In this document: piece after piece, positions 20,335 through 30,909 of the stretch
Position numbering within the stretch: the stretch's first letter is position 1
Layout of the letters: the number at the start of each line of letters is the position of its first letter
DNA from: Mantis religiosa
Taxonomy: Eukaryota > Arthropoda > Insecta > Mantodea > Mantidae
Assembly: GCA_030765055.1 (NCBI GenBank)
Contig: CM060950.1
Location: 273,846,468-273,910,467 of the forward strand
Direction: 5' to 3'
DNA: 64,000 bases
Made by a program: the position numbers and the translations under genes
The notes under the pieces: model-generated
The model's database searches: none
What the model saw: the letters and a program-made list of their open reading frames with translations, nothing else
Told to the model about the DNA's origin: nothing

Positions 20335-20450
20335 TGAAGCAAACTAAGTATTAAGAATAAACTAAAAACTTTAGCAACACAACTTCACTATTACTTATCT
20401 GTTTTTAATATCCTTTGGGACTAGTTTCGAAACACATCCATTTCATTCAG
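20335..20450. repeat. PLE-G foldback, left arm
   Basis: Inverted against 21625-21720: the shared block AACTTTAGCAACACAACTTC continues to GACTAGTTTCGAAAC on the left and its diverged complement on the right. An RTE-like LINE lies between the arms. The left end carries GTGAAGCAAA, the complement of the TTTGCTTCAC motif at several PLE ends. Confidence 0.75.
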
Positions 20451-20451
20451 A

Positions 20452-21625
20452 GTCAGCAGGTTGAGAATGAACAGCTGTTTATATCGAGATTTATAGATTT
20501 CAAACAAGCATATGACAGCAACAGAAGGGATCAGCTATGGAAGGCAATGGAAGAGGCTGGATTGCCTGATAAATTTATAAGATTTGGTACAAATGACATT
20601 AAAGAGAACTGTTTGTAAAGTAAAGGTTGAGGGCACATTAACAAAGGCTTTTGAAGTTGATCAGGGATTACGCCAGGGTGATGTCCTCTCTACGCTACTA
20701 TTTAATACTGCCTTAGAAAAGGTTATGCGAAAGATACAAGAGAGTAACCCAGGAGGAACACTGTACAACCGAATGACACAAGATCTTGAATATGCAGTTG
20801 ATATTGACGTACTACCTAGGAGGAAGTAGGATCTTGAGAGAAAACTGGGAAAGCTAGAAAAATAAGGTGTTGAGTTGGGACTGAAGATTAATTATATATA
20901 CTTTAACATTGAAGTATACCAAGACCAAGTATATGCTAGCATCTAGAAAAAAGGGCAGTGAAATGGCAACAACAGTTTGTCTAAATGGCAACAATATGAA
21001 TGCTGCAAGAGTTTCAAATATCTTGGGTCAATAATAACAGATAATACCAATATCAGAGAGGAAATACATGCCAGAATTGCAGCTGGAAACAGGAGTTACT
21101 ATGCACTGGCCAAGGTATTCCAAACAAGAAGCCTGAGTAGGAACTTGAAGTTAATTGTATATTGTACAGTAGTGAGACCTGTGGTGACCTACAGTTCAGA
21201 GGCTTGGACAATGACACAAGGGGATGAAGAACTGTTACGAATATGGGAAAGGAAGATCCTGAGGAAAATATATGGTCCAGTAAATGATAATGGATTTTGC
21301 GAGTCAGAAATAATAGAGAGATCAGGGAGCTGTACAGTAAGACAGATATTGTGAATGAAATAAAAAGCAGCAGACTGCGATGACTGGGACATGTTGAAAG
21401 AATGACAGAGAACAGAACAGCAAAGAAAGTATGTAACGGTAAACCTGAAGGATGACGTATGAGGGGTAGACCAAGGACAAGATGGCTGGATAACCTGGAA
21501 GATGACAGGAGAAGGCTTGGAGTTAAAAGATGGAGAAGCAAGGCTGTGATCCAAGAAGAGTGGGCAGAGATTGTCCAGGAGGCCAAGGCCCTGCACAGAC
21601 TGTAGTGCCAAGGAGTAAGTAAGTA
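20452..21625 (+). mobile_element. RTE-like LINE, 5'-truncated, with (GTAA)n tail
   Basis: An RT domain fragment followed by a C-terminal region, ending in AGTAAGTAAGTAAG at 21613-21626. It is inserted between the arms of the PLE-G foldback. Assignment to RTE rests on the wording of the C-terminal part. Confidence 0.75.
20470..21600 (+). pseudogene. RTE-like reverse transcriptase, C-terminal half
   Basis: FIDFKQAYDSNRRDQLWKAM (about 20480-20540), KVEGTLTKAFEVDQGLRQGD and VLSTLLFNTALEKV (20618-20725), and LEYAVDIDVL where the catalytic YADD should be (AVD-D is mutated). Then CKSFKYLGSIITDNTNIREE (21003-21062), VVRPVVTYSSEAWTMTQGDE, RIWERKILRKIYGP, and further frames to RPRTRWLDNLEDDRRRLGV at about 21465. 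Frameshifts throughout. Confidence 0.82.
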
Positions 21626-21722
21626 AGGTTGGGAATGAAGCGGATGCATTTCAAAACTGAACCCAAAGGATAAGTAATAGTGAAGTTGTGTTGCTAAAGT
21701 GTTTAGTTTATTCTTAAGATCC
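21626..21722. repeat. PLE-G foldback, right arm
   Basis: Complement of 20345-20446, from GAATGAAGCGGATGCATTTC to TTTAGTTTATTCTTAAG. The hAT-like frame resumes just after it. Confidence 0.75.
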
Positions 21723-21729
21723 TGCAAAT

Positions 21730-23280
21730 GGGTTTGGCCTTTCATTTTTGGGACACGAACAAATAAAGTGACTTCAAGACATTGAAATTCTTCTTTTATG
21801 GGGCATTCTTCTGCAGCTGACTTATTGAGAAGCTTTAAAGAGTGTCTTGGAGAGAAAATTGAACAGAGAAAGATCTTATATGTATCCATGGATGGGCCAA
21901 ATGTAAACTGGGCCTTTCTTGAACTATTCAAAAAGATATGAAGACATGTAAAGAAGATTCAAAAGTAATTGATACTGGATCATGTAACCTACATGTAGTC
22001 CATGATGCATTTCAGGCAGCATTCAGAAAAGCTGGCTGGAAAATTGACAAGTTCTGGAAGTTAATTCATAGTTTTCCAAAAATTGTCCAGTACAGCAAGC
22101 CAATTTTATTTATGAAACAAAGGGAAAGAATTATCCTTTGAAATTTTGCAATTGCTGCTGGCTTGAAAACTCTTCTGCTTGTGAAAGAGCTATCAAGATC
22201 TTACCTCACTTGAGGACCTATTTCAAAGGCAAGAGATCACACTTGCCTGATACTTCAGTAGTTCAGAAGGTGACAAATTCTTCAAGACCATCTTCTGCTC
22301 TACAAATTAAAGTGCTTCTTAATAATTGCTTCTTGGGCACAAAGTGATTCTTAATAATTAAAAGGGTTCTGCATTTGAACCCTTCTTGAGAGAATTCCAA
22401 ACACTATAGCCTATTAAATTATAGATGAGTCGTATTTATTACACATCGGCTTCACTTACGTACCAATAGTCGATGCATAATATATACGACTCATCTATAA
22501 TTTAATAATTATTTTGCTTCACTGTGGTGTTCCAATACAGTTAAATTTCGATATACTAGAGCCTATGTTTCCCTTCCTATATTCTGTAATTAAAGATCTT
22601 ATCTGAGAGCTATGGAAAGCTTCATTAAACCCAGAATTCTGGAAGGTGCTAACACTACATACAAACTCATACACATAGATGTTGAAACTGAAGACATATG
22701 CATGAAACTGCAACAAGTTAAAATTGAACCAGCTGTAAGACTATTTGTCACTGAAACATGTATTAAGAATATTAATGTGGACAAGCACCATCTGGAGGCA
22801 AAAAACTGTGTAGCCGAAATTGCCAGGAAGCTTTTCAAGAGCAGCCCCCTGATGTATAAATTTATCAGAGCATTGGTTTGTCTTGTTCCCCAGAAGATAT
22901 GCACTAAGCCAGAACAGTGAAAAAGTGAATGTGTTGAAATGCTTTTGGCAAAGCATCATGTAGCTGCATTCGAGTCTGATGAAGCCATCCTACAGTTCAG
23001 TCAGTTTGTATCTCGTGTAGACAAGACCAAGTTTTCACATTTTGTTCAAAGATTGTTTCCTTGACGCTTTTTATACAAACAAATGAATGGCTTAGAAGAA
23101 TATAAAGATGTGAGGCAAATTATGAAAATTATTCTTGTGTTTTCACATGGCAATGCCTTGGTTGAAGAAGGTTTTTCCATTAATAAGGAAATGTTAGTCA
23201 AAAGCCATGAGAAGAGTCTAATAACCTTGAGAAGAGCATGGGGTGGCATACAAGATTCAGGTGGATAGAATGCCTTCTCT
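21730..23280 (+). pseudogene. hAT-like transposase, degenerate
   Basis: Upstream piece near 20260: VCFDETFNKISKLF. Then HSSAADLLRSFKECLGEKI and VSMDGPNVNWAFLELFK (21800-21935), TGSCNLHVVHDAFQAAFRKAGW (21950-22040) and KFCNCCWLENSSACERAIK (22140-22195). After the insertion: MESFIKPRILEGANTTYK (22612), and near the end SHGNALVEEGFSINKEMLV (23144-23200). The last resembles the hAT C-terminal dimerisation region (nA-x-ERxFS). Several frameshifts and stops. The exact hAT subfamily is not recognised. Confidence 0.7.
22415..22551. mobile_element. PLE-F foldback element in the hAT-like transposase
   Basis: Arms of about 40 bases (ATAGATGAGTCGTAT at 22422 and ATACGACTCATCTAT at 22485) and a tail ATTTTGCTTCACTGTGGTG. 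The 14-bp duplication ACACTATAGCCTAT / ATACTAGAGCCTAT at 22401-22414 and about 22553-22566 matches at 12 positions. The tail is the complement of 42790-42840 in the coding PLE-F. Confidence 0.8.
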
Positions 23281-23867
23281 GGGATCAAGAAATGCTTTGT
23301 TGTGTTTGTGGAGCCTGCAATAAGCAGAAAGAAGAAGTCAAGACAGCAAAAGCAAAGTGAAACAGAGTTAGTAAAAATGAGCCATTGTGAAAGAGAAGAG
23401 AAGAAAAGAAATGCTGAAGTAATACATCAGATAAAAAAGGAAAAAGGAGGATTTGCAAATTAAGCACATTGATTTGGTAAGGAAGATAAAAAGGATGAAG
23501 TAAATAAAGTGAAGGTGTAACTGAGAAAATATCTCAAGTGCAGTGAACCAAAACCTAACAGTTGAAAGTTGTTATTTGTGCAATTGAGGGAACTTTTGTA
23601 TTAAAATATACTTAAAACCAATTTTTATAGCTTTATAACTGAAGAGACATATAATTTGTTTAGTTATGGAATATTATTTTATATTCTTTAAAAATATATA
23701 CATTGAAGAAGGCACATGAACTGTTCTTATGGTCAGATGTGCCATTTGACCAATGCTTCCTATTAATGTTTCTTTTAAAACTCTACATTTAATAGCATTA
23801 CACACAAGTGTCACCAATTACAGATTATACTCTTTTAAGTGTCACTCATAGTTAAAAATGAACTGTA
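23281..23867. other. unassigned AT-rich stretch after the hAT-like frame
   Basis: To about 23460 the plus frame continues in lysine- and glutamate-rich codons (SHCEREEKKRNAEVIH) and is probably the transposase tail. The rest is AT-rich with nothing recognised. Confidence 0.4.
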
Positions 23868-23877
23868 AATTCAGGAC

Positions 23878-24219
23878 GTTGTCCTGCGCCGTGGCATAGT
23901 GGGCTTAAGTATCATGCCTTGGTTCCCTGCCATGGAATGCAGCCTGGGTTCAATCCCACCCCTGGGGGTCCAGATTTTAAGTCCCAGGTATAGGATTGGT
24001 GCCCACTCAGCATCATGAGGAAATTGAGGAACTTGCGATAGGTAAGCGACCCTGGTCATGAAAGCCAACTTACCGGCTGTGGGGTGCCGAGATGCTGACC
24101 ACATCTTCTCCCCGTATCAGTTGGATGATCGCCCACATCTACCTTCCATATGTGGGCATGAGGCCATTAGTCAGGTTGGCAGGCCCTGGTCCGATATGGA
24201 CTGTAGTGCCACAGGTTTA

Positions 24220-24252
<33 letters not shown>
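23878..24252 (+). repeat. SINE-3 copy with long T tail
   Basis: Head CCTGCGCCGTGGCATAGTGG (A box), then GGGTTCAATCCCACC (B box). Body to ACTGTAGTGCCACAGG, then a run of about 30 T. A perfect 10-bp duplication AATTCAGGAC lies at 23868-23877 and 24253-24262. Other copies: 61678-61990 and 58988-59133, both minus. Confidence 0.92.
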
Positions 24253-24256
<4 letters not shown>

Positions 24257-24262
24257 CAGGAC

Positions 24263-24945
24263 CTTACACTCACATTACTGAAAGCTTTCACATAGAACCA
24301 CCTAGTGCTTGAGGCCAACATTAAGGTTACTCTGGTGAGATTGGATAGATAAGTGCAGCATAATTTTAATTAATTCAGCAATTTGGACTGGCTTTATCCT
24401 CGTCCAGAATATAAATTACCAGTAGTGTCTCATAGTAGAATGAGGAGAACCTAATAATCATTGTCTGCGCTTAGATTTTCTTTCAAATGACAAACACAAG
24501 CTTTAGGGATACAAATAGCTAAAAATCCATTTGTGTTTCAAATCTGCTGTATGAAAATATCTTTTTGAGCATTAAATTTAATTAGTTACAAATAATTTGA
24601 TATCAAGTTGTCTAAGCACACTGTTCATTGTGAACAATATTATCCTATTACTGCATTTACCTTAGCATATGTTTTTATTGCAAATGGGGCATATGGATCA
24701 AGGAGAAACTTATATAGTTTCATGTTTTCTTTTAATTTTAAATAACACTGTTATGTTGATAACAAACATACTAGAGTATTATAGACCATTAAGTATAACT
24801 CAGGCAAAATTAAAATGACACAGGGAAAACAGATTCAGGTACTCAGCAGATATGCCATTAAAGTTTATAGTTAGTTATTGTGAGAAATTAAGGTGTACTT
24901 TTAACACTGATGTGGTAAATAGTCATTTTACTTTCTCTACTAGAT
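24263..24945. other. unassigned AT-rich stretch
   Basis: No open frame, repeat family or RNA gene recognised. Confidence 0.3.
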
Positions 24946-24949
24946 ATTC

Positions 24950-25710
24950 TTAGTAGGGGAAGTATTGCATTTCACCCAAAATTGCAATATCAAGATTTCC
25001 CGGGAAATACATGTTTTGGAACCCCCTGAGTCAAAAAAAAAAAAAAAAAAGCTTTTTTAGAAAAAGTTATGTGTGCATCTGTAAACAGCTTAATTCAAAA
25101 ACAAAAAGTTTGTTAAATACCAAGCATGGTATTTAAGTTCAACATCTAAGGATGCAACACAAAGATATTGAAGAAAGTCCCCTCTCTTCAGACTACCCTT
25201 TACATGGACCATCTTTCAGAATTGTTATTTTCTCAAAAATTGGTCAAATGATTGGTTAAAATATTATATGTTTAAGATATTTTCATGACAAATGAAGTGC
25301 ATATCTTGAATTTTCTGGGAATGTCCGCAGGTTCTGGATGATTTTTGCATAACTTGTAAACTGTAAGAGGTAGACAAAATGTTACTGCACAGAAATGTTG
25401 ATCTTGTTAAAGCACTTAAGTCTGATAGAAGATATTTTTTGTGTGAATCATTTCAGAGAAATTTCTTATTATTTGTCTCAATTTTGCACACATACTTGTT
25501 GTTATTAATTTTTTTTATCTCTTTGCTATGCAAAGAGAGTGGAATTTCAAGTTATTGCATAGTAACCAGCTTTACAAGAATTGACTATTGGTTAAAACAT
25601 ACTGTATTCCCTTGCACCTACAAGAAGATTAGCAATAAGATAATGTTTAGCCCAATTAATATGAAATAGATGAAAAGCATTTGTAAGAATAGTTTGTACA
25701 AGAGTAGAGG
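24950..25710. repeat. old non-coding repeat, copy 1
   Basis: Aligns by eye along its length with 32055-33010, interrupted in that copy by SINE-5. Shared landmarks in order: A-run followed by AGCTTTTTT, TTTATTTTCTCAAAAA-like block, GATATTTTCAT, ATAACTTGTAAACTGTAAGA-like block, CATAGTAACCAGCTT, CCCTTGCACCTACAA, TAAGAATAGTTTGTACAAGA. Both copies are direct, about 7.1 kb apart. No coding potential is visible. Confidence 0.75.
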
Positions 25711-25744
25711 AAGTCATATGAGCAGGATACATCGCATTTTTTTG

Positions 25745-26095
25745 TAAGTATATTAGAAGTATATTGGAATCTGCAGCTTTGTTACTAGATATGCCCAGTC
25801 ACCTTCTACTGAAGGTGAATTTTTCTTATTTAGTTTGATTTGTTGTATTACGGTTTGGTGACAATCTTTTATCTGGCAAGATATAATATTATATGAGCAT
25901 ATTGCATGTATTGTAGTTTTCAAGTCTGAGAATTTAATTCTTTGGTGTAGCTGTTGACTGGGAGATTTAAAAAGTATAATATTGTATGGATTACTCTTAT
26001 TTGTACTGTATACCCCAAGAGAATGAGAAAAGGTTGCATGCAACTCCAACATCTGCATTACCATCTTTAAAAGAACCATCAGTGAACCATTTATT
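25745..26095 (-). pseudogene. LINE RNase H domain remnant
   Basis: On the minus strand WFTDGSFKDGNADVGVACN (about 26093-26037) carries the first catalytic Asp of RNase H in the FTDGS motif. HSLGVYSTNK follows in another frame, then FSDLKTTIHAICSYNIISCQ (usual form SDSQAAIxAL) and SPSVEGDWAYLVTKL (usual form WVPGHxGIxGNExAD). This matches the RNase H of I/R1/Jockey-type LINEs. The RT part is not found beside it. Confidence 0.65.
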
Positions 26096-26134
26096 GGTAG
26101 GATATTTGGTAAGTGTAAAGCAAAGACAATTGAC

Positions 26135-26420
26135 TAATGTTTGGAGGTATTTAGTAACAGTAATGTCCAAATCAATTAATAACCTTTGGTATTCAGTTTC
26201 TTTTTCTTTTCTTTTTTAACTATATCACTTAATTGAAATTATTATGGTTGAAAGTGTTGTTAAAGTCAAGCTAATTTCATAATAAAAGCCTTCTTGAGTC
26301 ATATTAAAACTTAAAACTCAAGCTTCGTTTAGTCAACTATTAAAAAAGTAAGATTTTTGGGACCATCCCAGTCCATCAACTGATTGGCAACTGACTGCCA
26401 TCTTAACAGTCTTATATTTT
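26135..26420. repeat. PLE tail fragment in inverted orientation to 29130-29300
   Basis: GGAGGTATTTAGTAACAGTA at 26142 is the PLE-E type tail. GGGACCATCCCAGTCCATCA at 26359 and its diverged complement near 29200 form an inverted pair separated by the hAT element. Together they look like a foldback element with the hAT inserted in its spacer. Confidence 0.55.
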
Positions 26421-26796
26421 AAATTTTGACATGTCAGTAGTGAATGATCTAATGGAGTTATGTAGGAAATATTCCAAGAGAGGAAGCCAGTTACAAGAGG
26501 TCCATGCGATTGCCAACTTAGAAGGTACTGGTTTTGTTTTTTGTTTTGTTCCGGTCACTGAGCAGTGCTATAGGTCACTGAACACATCATACAGAAAACC
26601 ACCTCACCAAATCAACATAAATAATTTTAACTACCACCACCATACATCAAAACATGTCCCTTTTTTAATTATTTTTTATTTTTTTATCACCAGCACCAAA
26701 CATAACATCTGCAACATTCGGCTGAAAGCAGAAAACATTTTAAGAACTACCACTGCCACCGCCATGGCCACAGCGACAACTCACAATATTATATTA
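26421..26796. other. unassigned spacer between PLE tail and hAT
   Basis: Contains a run of A/C-rich triplets and T-runs. The open frame here (26431-26829) has low-complexity content and no recognisable motif. Nothing supported. Confidence 0.3.
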
Positions 26797-27092
26797 TTCA
26801 TCACTAGGGCCCGGAAGTTGTTGACCTAAATATTCTCTAAAAATGAGCTATAAAATGCCCTTAAAATATTAAAAAATGCTCATAAAATGAAAAAAAAAAA
26901 TAACCTAACAAAAATTAACAATTTCTTTCATAATAATAAATTAATAACTGTCATAGAAAATAAGGAATATATGGTTCGAATTACCACATTTTAAAATTAA
27001 CTTTCTTAGTAAATAATGCAATTATTGCTACTAAATGATAAATAAAAAATTCATCAGGTCATTTTCAATTTTATAAAATATGAAAAAATAAG

Positions 27093-28443
27093 TTACTGAC
27101 CCATGAGCCACAACATACCATACTTAGCATTGCAGTACACCACTGTGGTCATGTTCAAGTTATCAAAAGTAAAGGGACGTTGGTTGTGAGCTAAAACTGT
27201 TTTATACGTGGAGAAACTTCTCTCCACTTCCACAGATGTTATTTAATGCATATTTGAAAAACACTATTCACTGCCTGTTAAATCCTGTTCAAAAATATCA
27301 GTTATGAAGTTTTCTCCTAACAAGATATCGGCAGTCTGACAAACAGTTTGGTATCATTTATTTTTGTCCAACACAAATTTTAGTTTCTGTCTAATTTTGT
27401 CCCCAGTCTCACCTCTTCCATTTTGTATCCTTACTAACTTTGACTTACTAACATGACTTATCAGTGTCATGTCACTTTCTTCAAGGTGGGTTACGGTTTC
27501 TGTCAAAAATGTAAAATTTGATATAATGAAAGCTAATTTACCTTGGATTTGAGTATCAGAAAATAGATCCTGTGCGCTCTCAATTGCTTTAGAATCTACC
27601 CTATCAAAGCCATTCACCACTTCTCTCACTATTTGAAAATTGTCACAGTGATATATACATGCAGTTAACCATGTACCCCAGTGTGTTAAAATTGGTGCCG
27701 GGGGCAAAGCTGTATTAGGGGCTTTTTCTTTGAAATACATAGTTCGGGTTGACGTTTTCAAAAATGTTTTCTTTGCTGTGGAAATTGGTGTATCTACTTC
27801 AGGAAGTGTTGATCTGAAGTAGATCATGTAAGGCGCTGTGTCTGTTAGGAAGAGGAGCATGTTGTCATGCTGTATTCCACTAGGCCACAATAAACACATG
27901 GATTTATCAAGCAGTTTGCGTATCTGACAGTGGTTAACAGCTTCCATAACTTCTGAGTTCAGAAAAAACATTTGTCCGGCACTAGTAACTTCTAGCGTAC
28001 CTATCACTACATTGGCTGCATAACGCCCCTCTGAATTAATTGATACATAATTGTCTCATCAATTGATACATAATTTTTTTCCCCAGTCACACATTCACAT
28101 ATTTGGTTTAACGTGTCTTCATAACATGTTTGTAGGTAACTTTTATGCAAAGTTGATTCATCTGGAATTGTATGACCAGTGTGACGTTCAAGAAAATCTC
28201 GTAATTTGGAATTACTTAATTTTCCTAGCGGAATATTTGCAGTAACAAACCACATAATTCTGTATAAGAGGAAGTTGACTTGTTACTTGACATCGAAGCC
28301 GTTTCTTTTAACAGTAACTGAGACGCTTGTCTTTTTTTTTTCACATTTTGAAGAGCTTGCAAATGTTTTTCCCACCCAACATGCTGTTGTATGGTGAACC
28401 GTTTGTCTACAGCAACTTTAATTTCGCACACTTTACAGAACAA
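27093..28443 (-). pseudogene. hAT transposase with BED-type finger and hATC domain
   Basis: Frames 28443-28225, 28255-28007 and 28007-27354 read on. The N terminus FCKVCEIKVAVDKRFTIQQH resembles the C2H2/BED finger of CGG-binding-protein-like hAT proteins. The middle has FLTDTAPYMIYF (likely second catalytic Asp) and LPPAPILTHWGTWLTACIYH. The final 147 bases (27240-27093) encode EVERSFSTYKTVLAHNQRPF, the hATC dimerisation motif (ERxFSxxK), ending in TAA. One frameshift lies near 27241-27353 and small ones near 28007 and 28250. The enzyme would excise and insert the element; this copy is just past the point of function. Confidence 0.88.
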
Positions 28444-28792
28444 TACAGTTCCATCAGTAGAGAATATGTTTCTGACAAACTCTGAAACATACTATTTCAA
28501 ACGGGACGCAGCTGATTGTTTTTGTTTCGGCAATTCAATTCCACAACACAACAAATTTACACACCTCACAAACTACTCTCCTTACTGTGACACTTCTAGC
28601 TCCTGAAGATCTGACTGATGCAATCCACACGTATTGCATGATGTATTTGGCAATTCCTCGAATTGATACGTCATAAATTCACCAGCACTGTTAGGACACT
28701 GACCTGTGTTAGTTACATGTTTACAACACTTACAAAGTTATTATTTATAAAAGATGATGATATAAATGAACTTTTAATAACAGATTATTTAA

Positions 28793-28878
28793 AAAAAACC
28801 ATAAAAGCCCATGGGTCAGGGTCAGGTCAGCCATGGGAATTGAACCTGGGCCTTGCGAATGCGGACTACAGATGAAAA
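28793..28878 (-). repeat. SINE-2 fragment
   Basis: CCCATGGGTCAGG, then GAATTGAACCTGGGCC (B-box region) and CGGACTACAGATGAAAA. These match the head of the SINE-2 copy at 56572-56944 in the same orientation. The 3' part is missing. Confidence 0.75.
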
Positions 28879-29593
28879 TGCCCAATAAATTTGTGAAAAA
28901 GAAAAATGACCAGAAAATGCATCTAAATGTTAAAAAATGACTATTATGAAAATGTAGCAAAATGCCTTTTGATGACCTATAAAAGCCATATATATCTAAC
29001 ATATTTGTTTCAGAATGCACTTAATTTCCAATAAGCATTGTCTATAACTACTCAGAAAAAAGATGATTTTTCATCAAAGCCAGGCCCTACTCATCACTAA
29101 TATACCTGAACACAGTGCTTAATTGACAGACAAGATTAAAAAAGGAAATGAAATTAGATCTAAAAGAGTCATGGACAAACATACCACATAATCAGTTGCC
29201 GATTAGCTGATGGGGCTGGGATGGTCCTGAAAACATCCCTGGTGTTAATAATTGACTTGAGTGAAGCTTTACGTTTTAATATATGATTCAATAATTCTTC
29301 TGTTATGTCACTTATTTTTTAATTTCTGAGGGACTAGTTTTGGTAGTAGTTGCTGTTATTTTCAACCTTGAAGGTCCGACTGTGATTGTTGGTTGCAGTT
29401 GTCTGTAATTTAATCTTTGGTGGTGGAACAATGAACTTCTCTACCAAGTTGTCGTCTGGTGAGATTTTGAAATCTATGAGTTTATCTTTGTGTTACCATA
29501 TTAAGATGTTTTCTCACATTCTGAGTGTGTTGGGTCCTATCACACTTTTTAATAATTTAGGATTTGGATCTAGGCTATTCCTGTTTCAATGTT

Positions 29594-29825
29594 GGTGTTT
29601 TTTTTTTTTTTTTTTTTTCCCAACGTATACGTTGGGTTGCTGGTACTTCAGATTTTTTAATCATTAGATCATGCACACATTCGCTCTCTCATTCATACTT
29701 CCAGACTCTGGTAAGATGGAGAATCATCTTGATTGGAGAAAAATCCCCACCCCTAGCTGGGAATTGCATGCGGGACCCCTTGCACAGAAGACAGGTGCTC
29801 TACCGACTGAGCTACGGGGCCAGCC
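29594..29825 (-). repeat. SINE-4 copy with very tRNA-like head
   Basis: On the minus strand the head has TAGCTCAGTCGGTAGAGC (perfect A box) and the anticodon-arm region CTGTCTTCTG. The B-box region is CCGCATGCAATTCCC, weaker than usual. A T run on the plus strand (29601-29619) is its tail. An 8-bp duplication TCAATGTT sits at 29586-29593 and 29826-29833. Confidence 0.88.
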
Positions 29826-29839
29826 TCAATGTTCTTTGG

Positions 29840-29930
29840 TTCATCTTTTTAGGTTTCTTTTGGTTTGTCATAAATATACCTTTTTTTACAGTCCTTACAG
29901 TTTATTTGATATATTCCAAATCTATTGATT
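29840..29930 (-). pseudogene. PLE GIY-YIG core, split by SINE-4
   Basis: PPINRFGIYQINCKDCKKRYIYDKPKE-type reading: GIYQINCKDCKK gives the GIY half and the C-x2-C finger; YIY stands where YIG is expected. The domain continues after the SINE with FKISPDDNL-type sequence in broken frames. Confidence 0.75.
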
Positions 29931-30255
29931 GGTGGTATTTCATCCTCTGTATTTGAATTTAACATTTTTTTTAATGAATATCTATTTATGAGGAGCAAGT
30001 GATATTTTGTTCTCTAAAGATCTTATTGAATTTCCTAAATGTTTTTGGGTGGTAAGTGAATCCCTTAAATCTACTGTTACTTTCTTTTTCCATGGTGAAA
30101 ATGCTTGCTTCAGGGTTTTTTAGCTTAGCTTTTTTTAATCTTCTTGAATATTAGACTTTCATTGTATCCATTTTCTTCTGCTATGTGAAGTATGTCCTTT
30201 TGTTCCTTAAAGTATTCTTCTTTATCCATAGGTACTTATTTATTTTTTATTCTTT

Positions 30256-30523
30256 TTTAAATTTAAGTTCTCCAACGTTAAGTCATATCAGACAATGAAT
30301 TTTTTTGTAATTTTACGTCCTCCAACGTTAAGTCATATCGGATGGTGAATGAAATGGGTGAAATGATGCTCAAATGTGTCCAGGGTCCATGGAGCTTAGA
30401 GCTACCCGAGATTCATCTTTCAGGATAAGGGAAAAACCCGGAAAGAACCTTATCCATGTAACTCACCCTGACCGAGATTCGAACTTGGAACCTGTTGAAT
30501 GTGAGGCAGACATGCTAGTCTGT
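30256..30523 (-). repeat. SINE-1 copy with partly duplicated 3' end
   Basis: B box GATTCGAACTTGGAACC on plus (complement) and a full body to TTACGTCCTCCAACG at 30315. The terminal 40 bases (CTCCAACGTTAAGTCATATC) occur a second time at 30269-30300. Confidence 0.85.
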
Positions 30524-30524
30524 G

Positions 30525-30743
30525 TGTAAGAGGGTTTATGAATGCATGTTTATGGGTAATCAGTTTTTCATATTTTACTTTTATGTCACTTCTGATGACA
30601 TTTAGGTCCAAGAAAGATAGCTGTCCATTGACTTTATTTTCTGTTGTGCATTTAATAGAAATAATAATTATGTATTTATTCAGGGGGGCAGAGAATATGT
30701 ATTCCCAGTAAAATGTGGAGAGATACTGAAGTTTTGGGTTCAA
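30525..30743 (-). pseudogene. PLE RT C-terminal fragment
   Basis: NKVNGQLSFLDLNVIRSDIK, then ITHKHAFINPLTHRL. This is the conserved end of PLE RT (FLDLxI ... HKxAxxxSLxHRL). The YxDD part upstream is lost or too diverged. Confidence 0.8.
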
Positions 30744-30909
30744 TCAATATTTTCTTTTTCCACTATGAACATGGTAGAAAAAGTAAATACTAAATACAGT
30801 ATTACACAAATACAACTATTTTCAAGAAAAACTTCACTTATCTTAAGAAAATGATGTAAATTTTTCTTATTAATTGCTGATATCGATTTCGTAAACATTT
30901 GTCTACATA

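Larger units (their letters stand above)
20150..23480 (+). mobile_element. hAT-like DNA transposon remnant, twice interrupted
   Basis: Transposase pieces on the plus strand at about 20200-20335, 21730-22385 and 22600-23280 read in order. A PLE-G foldback holding an RTE-like LINE separates the first two. A PLE-F foldback separates the last two. No TIRs could be placed. Confidence 0.7.
26805..29089 (-). mobile_element. hAT DNA transposon, nearly complete
   Basis: Terminal inverted repeats begin TAGGGCCCGGAAGTT at 26805 and, on the other strand from 29089, TAGGGCCTGGCTTTG. An 8-bp duplication TTCATCAC / CTCATCAC (7 of 8 identical) lies at 26797-26804 and 29090-29097, the hallmark size of hAT. 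Internal sequence is AT-rich with several AAAATGC repeats near both ends. A SINE-2 fragment sits at 28793-28878. Confidence 0.92.
29130..30745 (-). mobile_element. Penelope-like element remnant (PLE-4)
   Basis: Minus strand: an RT palm-end fragment at 30743-30530, then GIY-YIG at about 29925-29840, then a C-terminal region to 29390 and a 3' tail with a CTAGT palindrome (GGGACTAGTTTTGG, 29331). SINE-1 (30256-30523) and SINE-4 (29594-29825) are inserted in it. 5' end not located. Confidence 0.8.

Noticed and set aside
21053..21931. 292-residue minus-strand frame
   Set aside because: Antisense to the RTE-like RT and hAT-like transposase; no motif of its own.
25379..25669. 96-residue plus-strand frame
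   Set aside because: Lies in the old non-coding repeat; copy 2 at 32055-33010 does not keep the frame.
29745..29825. Functional tRNA gene on minus
   Set aside because: The head is tRNA-like but the B box is weak, and a body, T tail and target-site duplication show it is a SINE.
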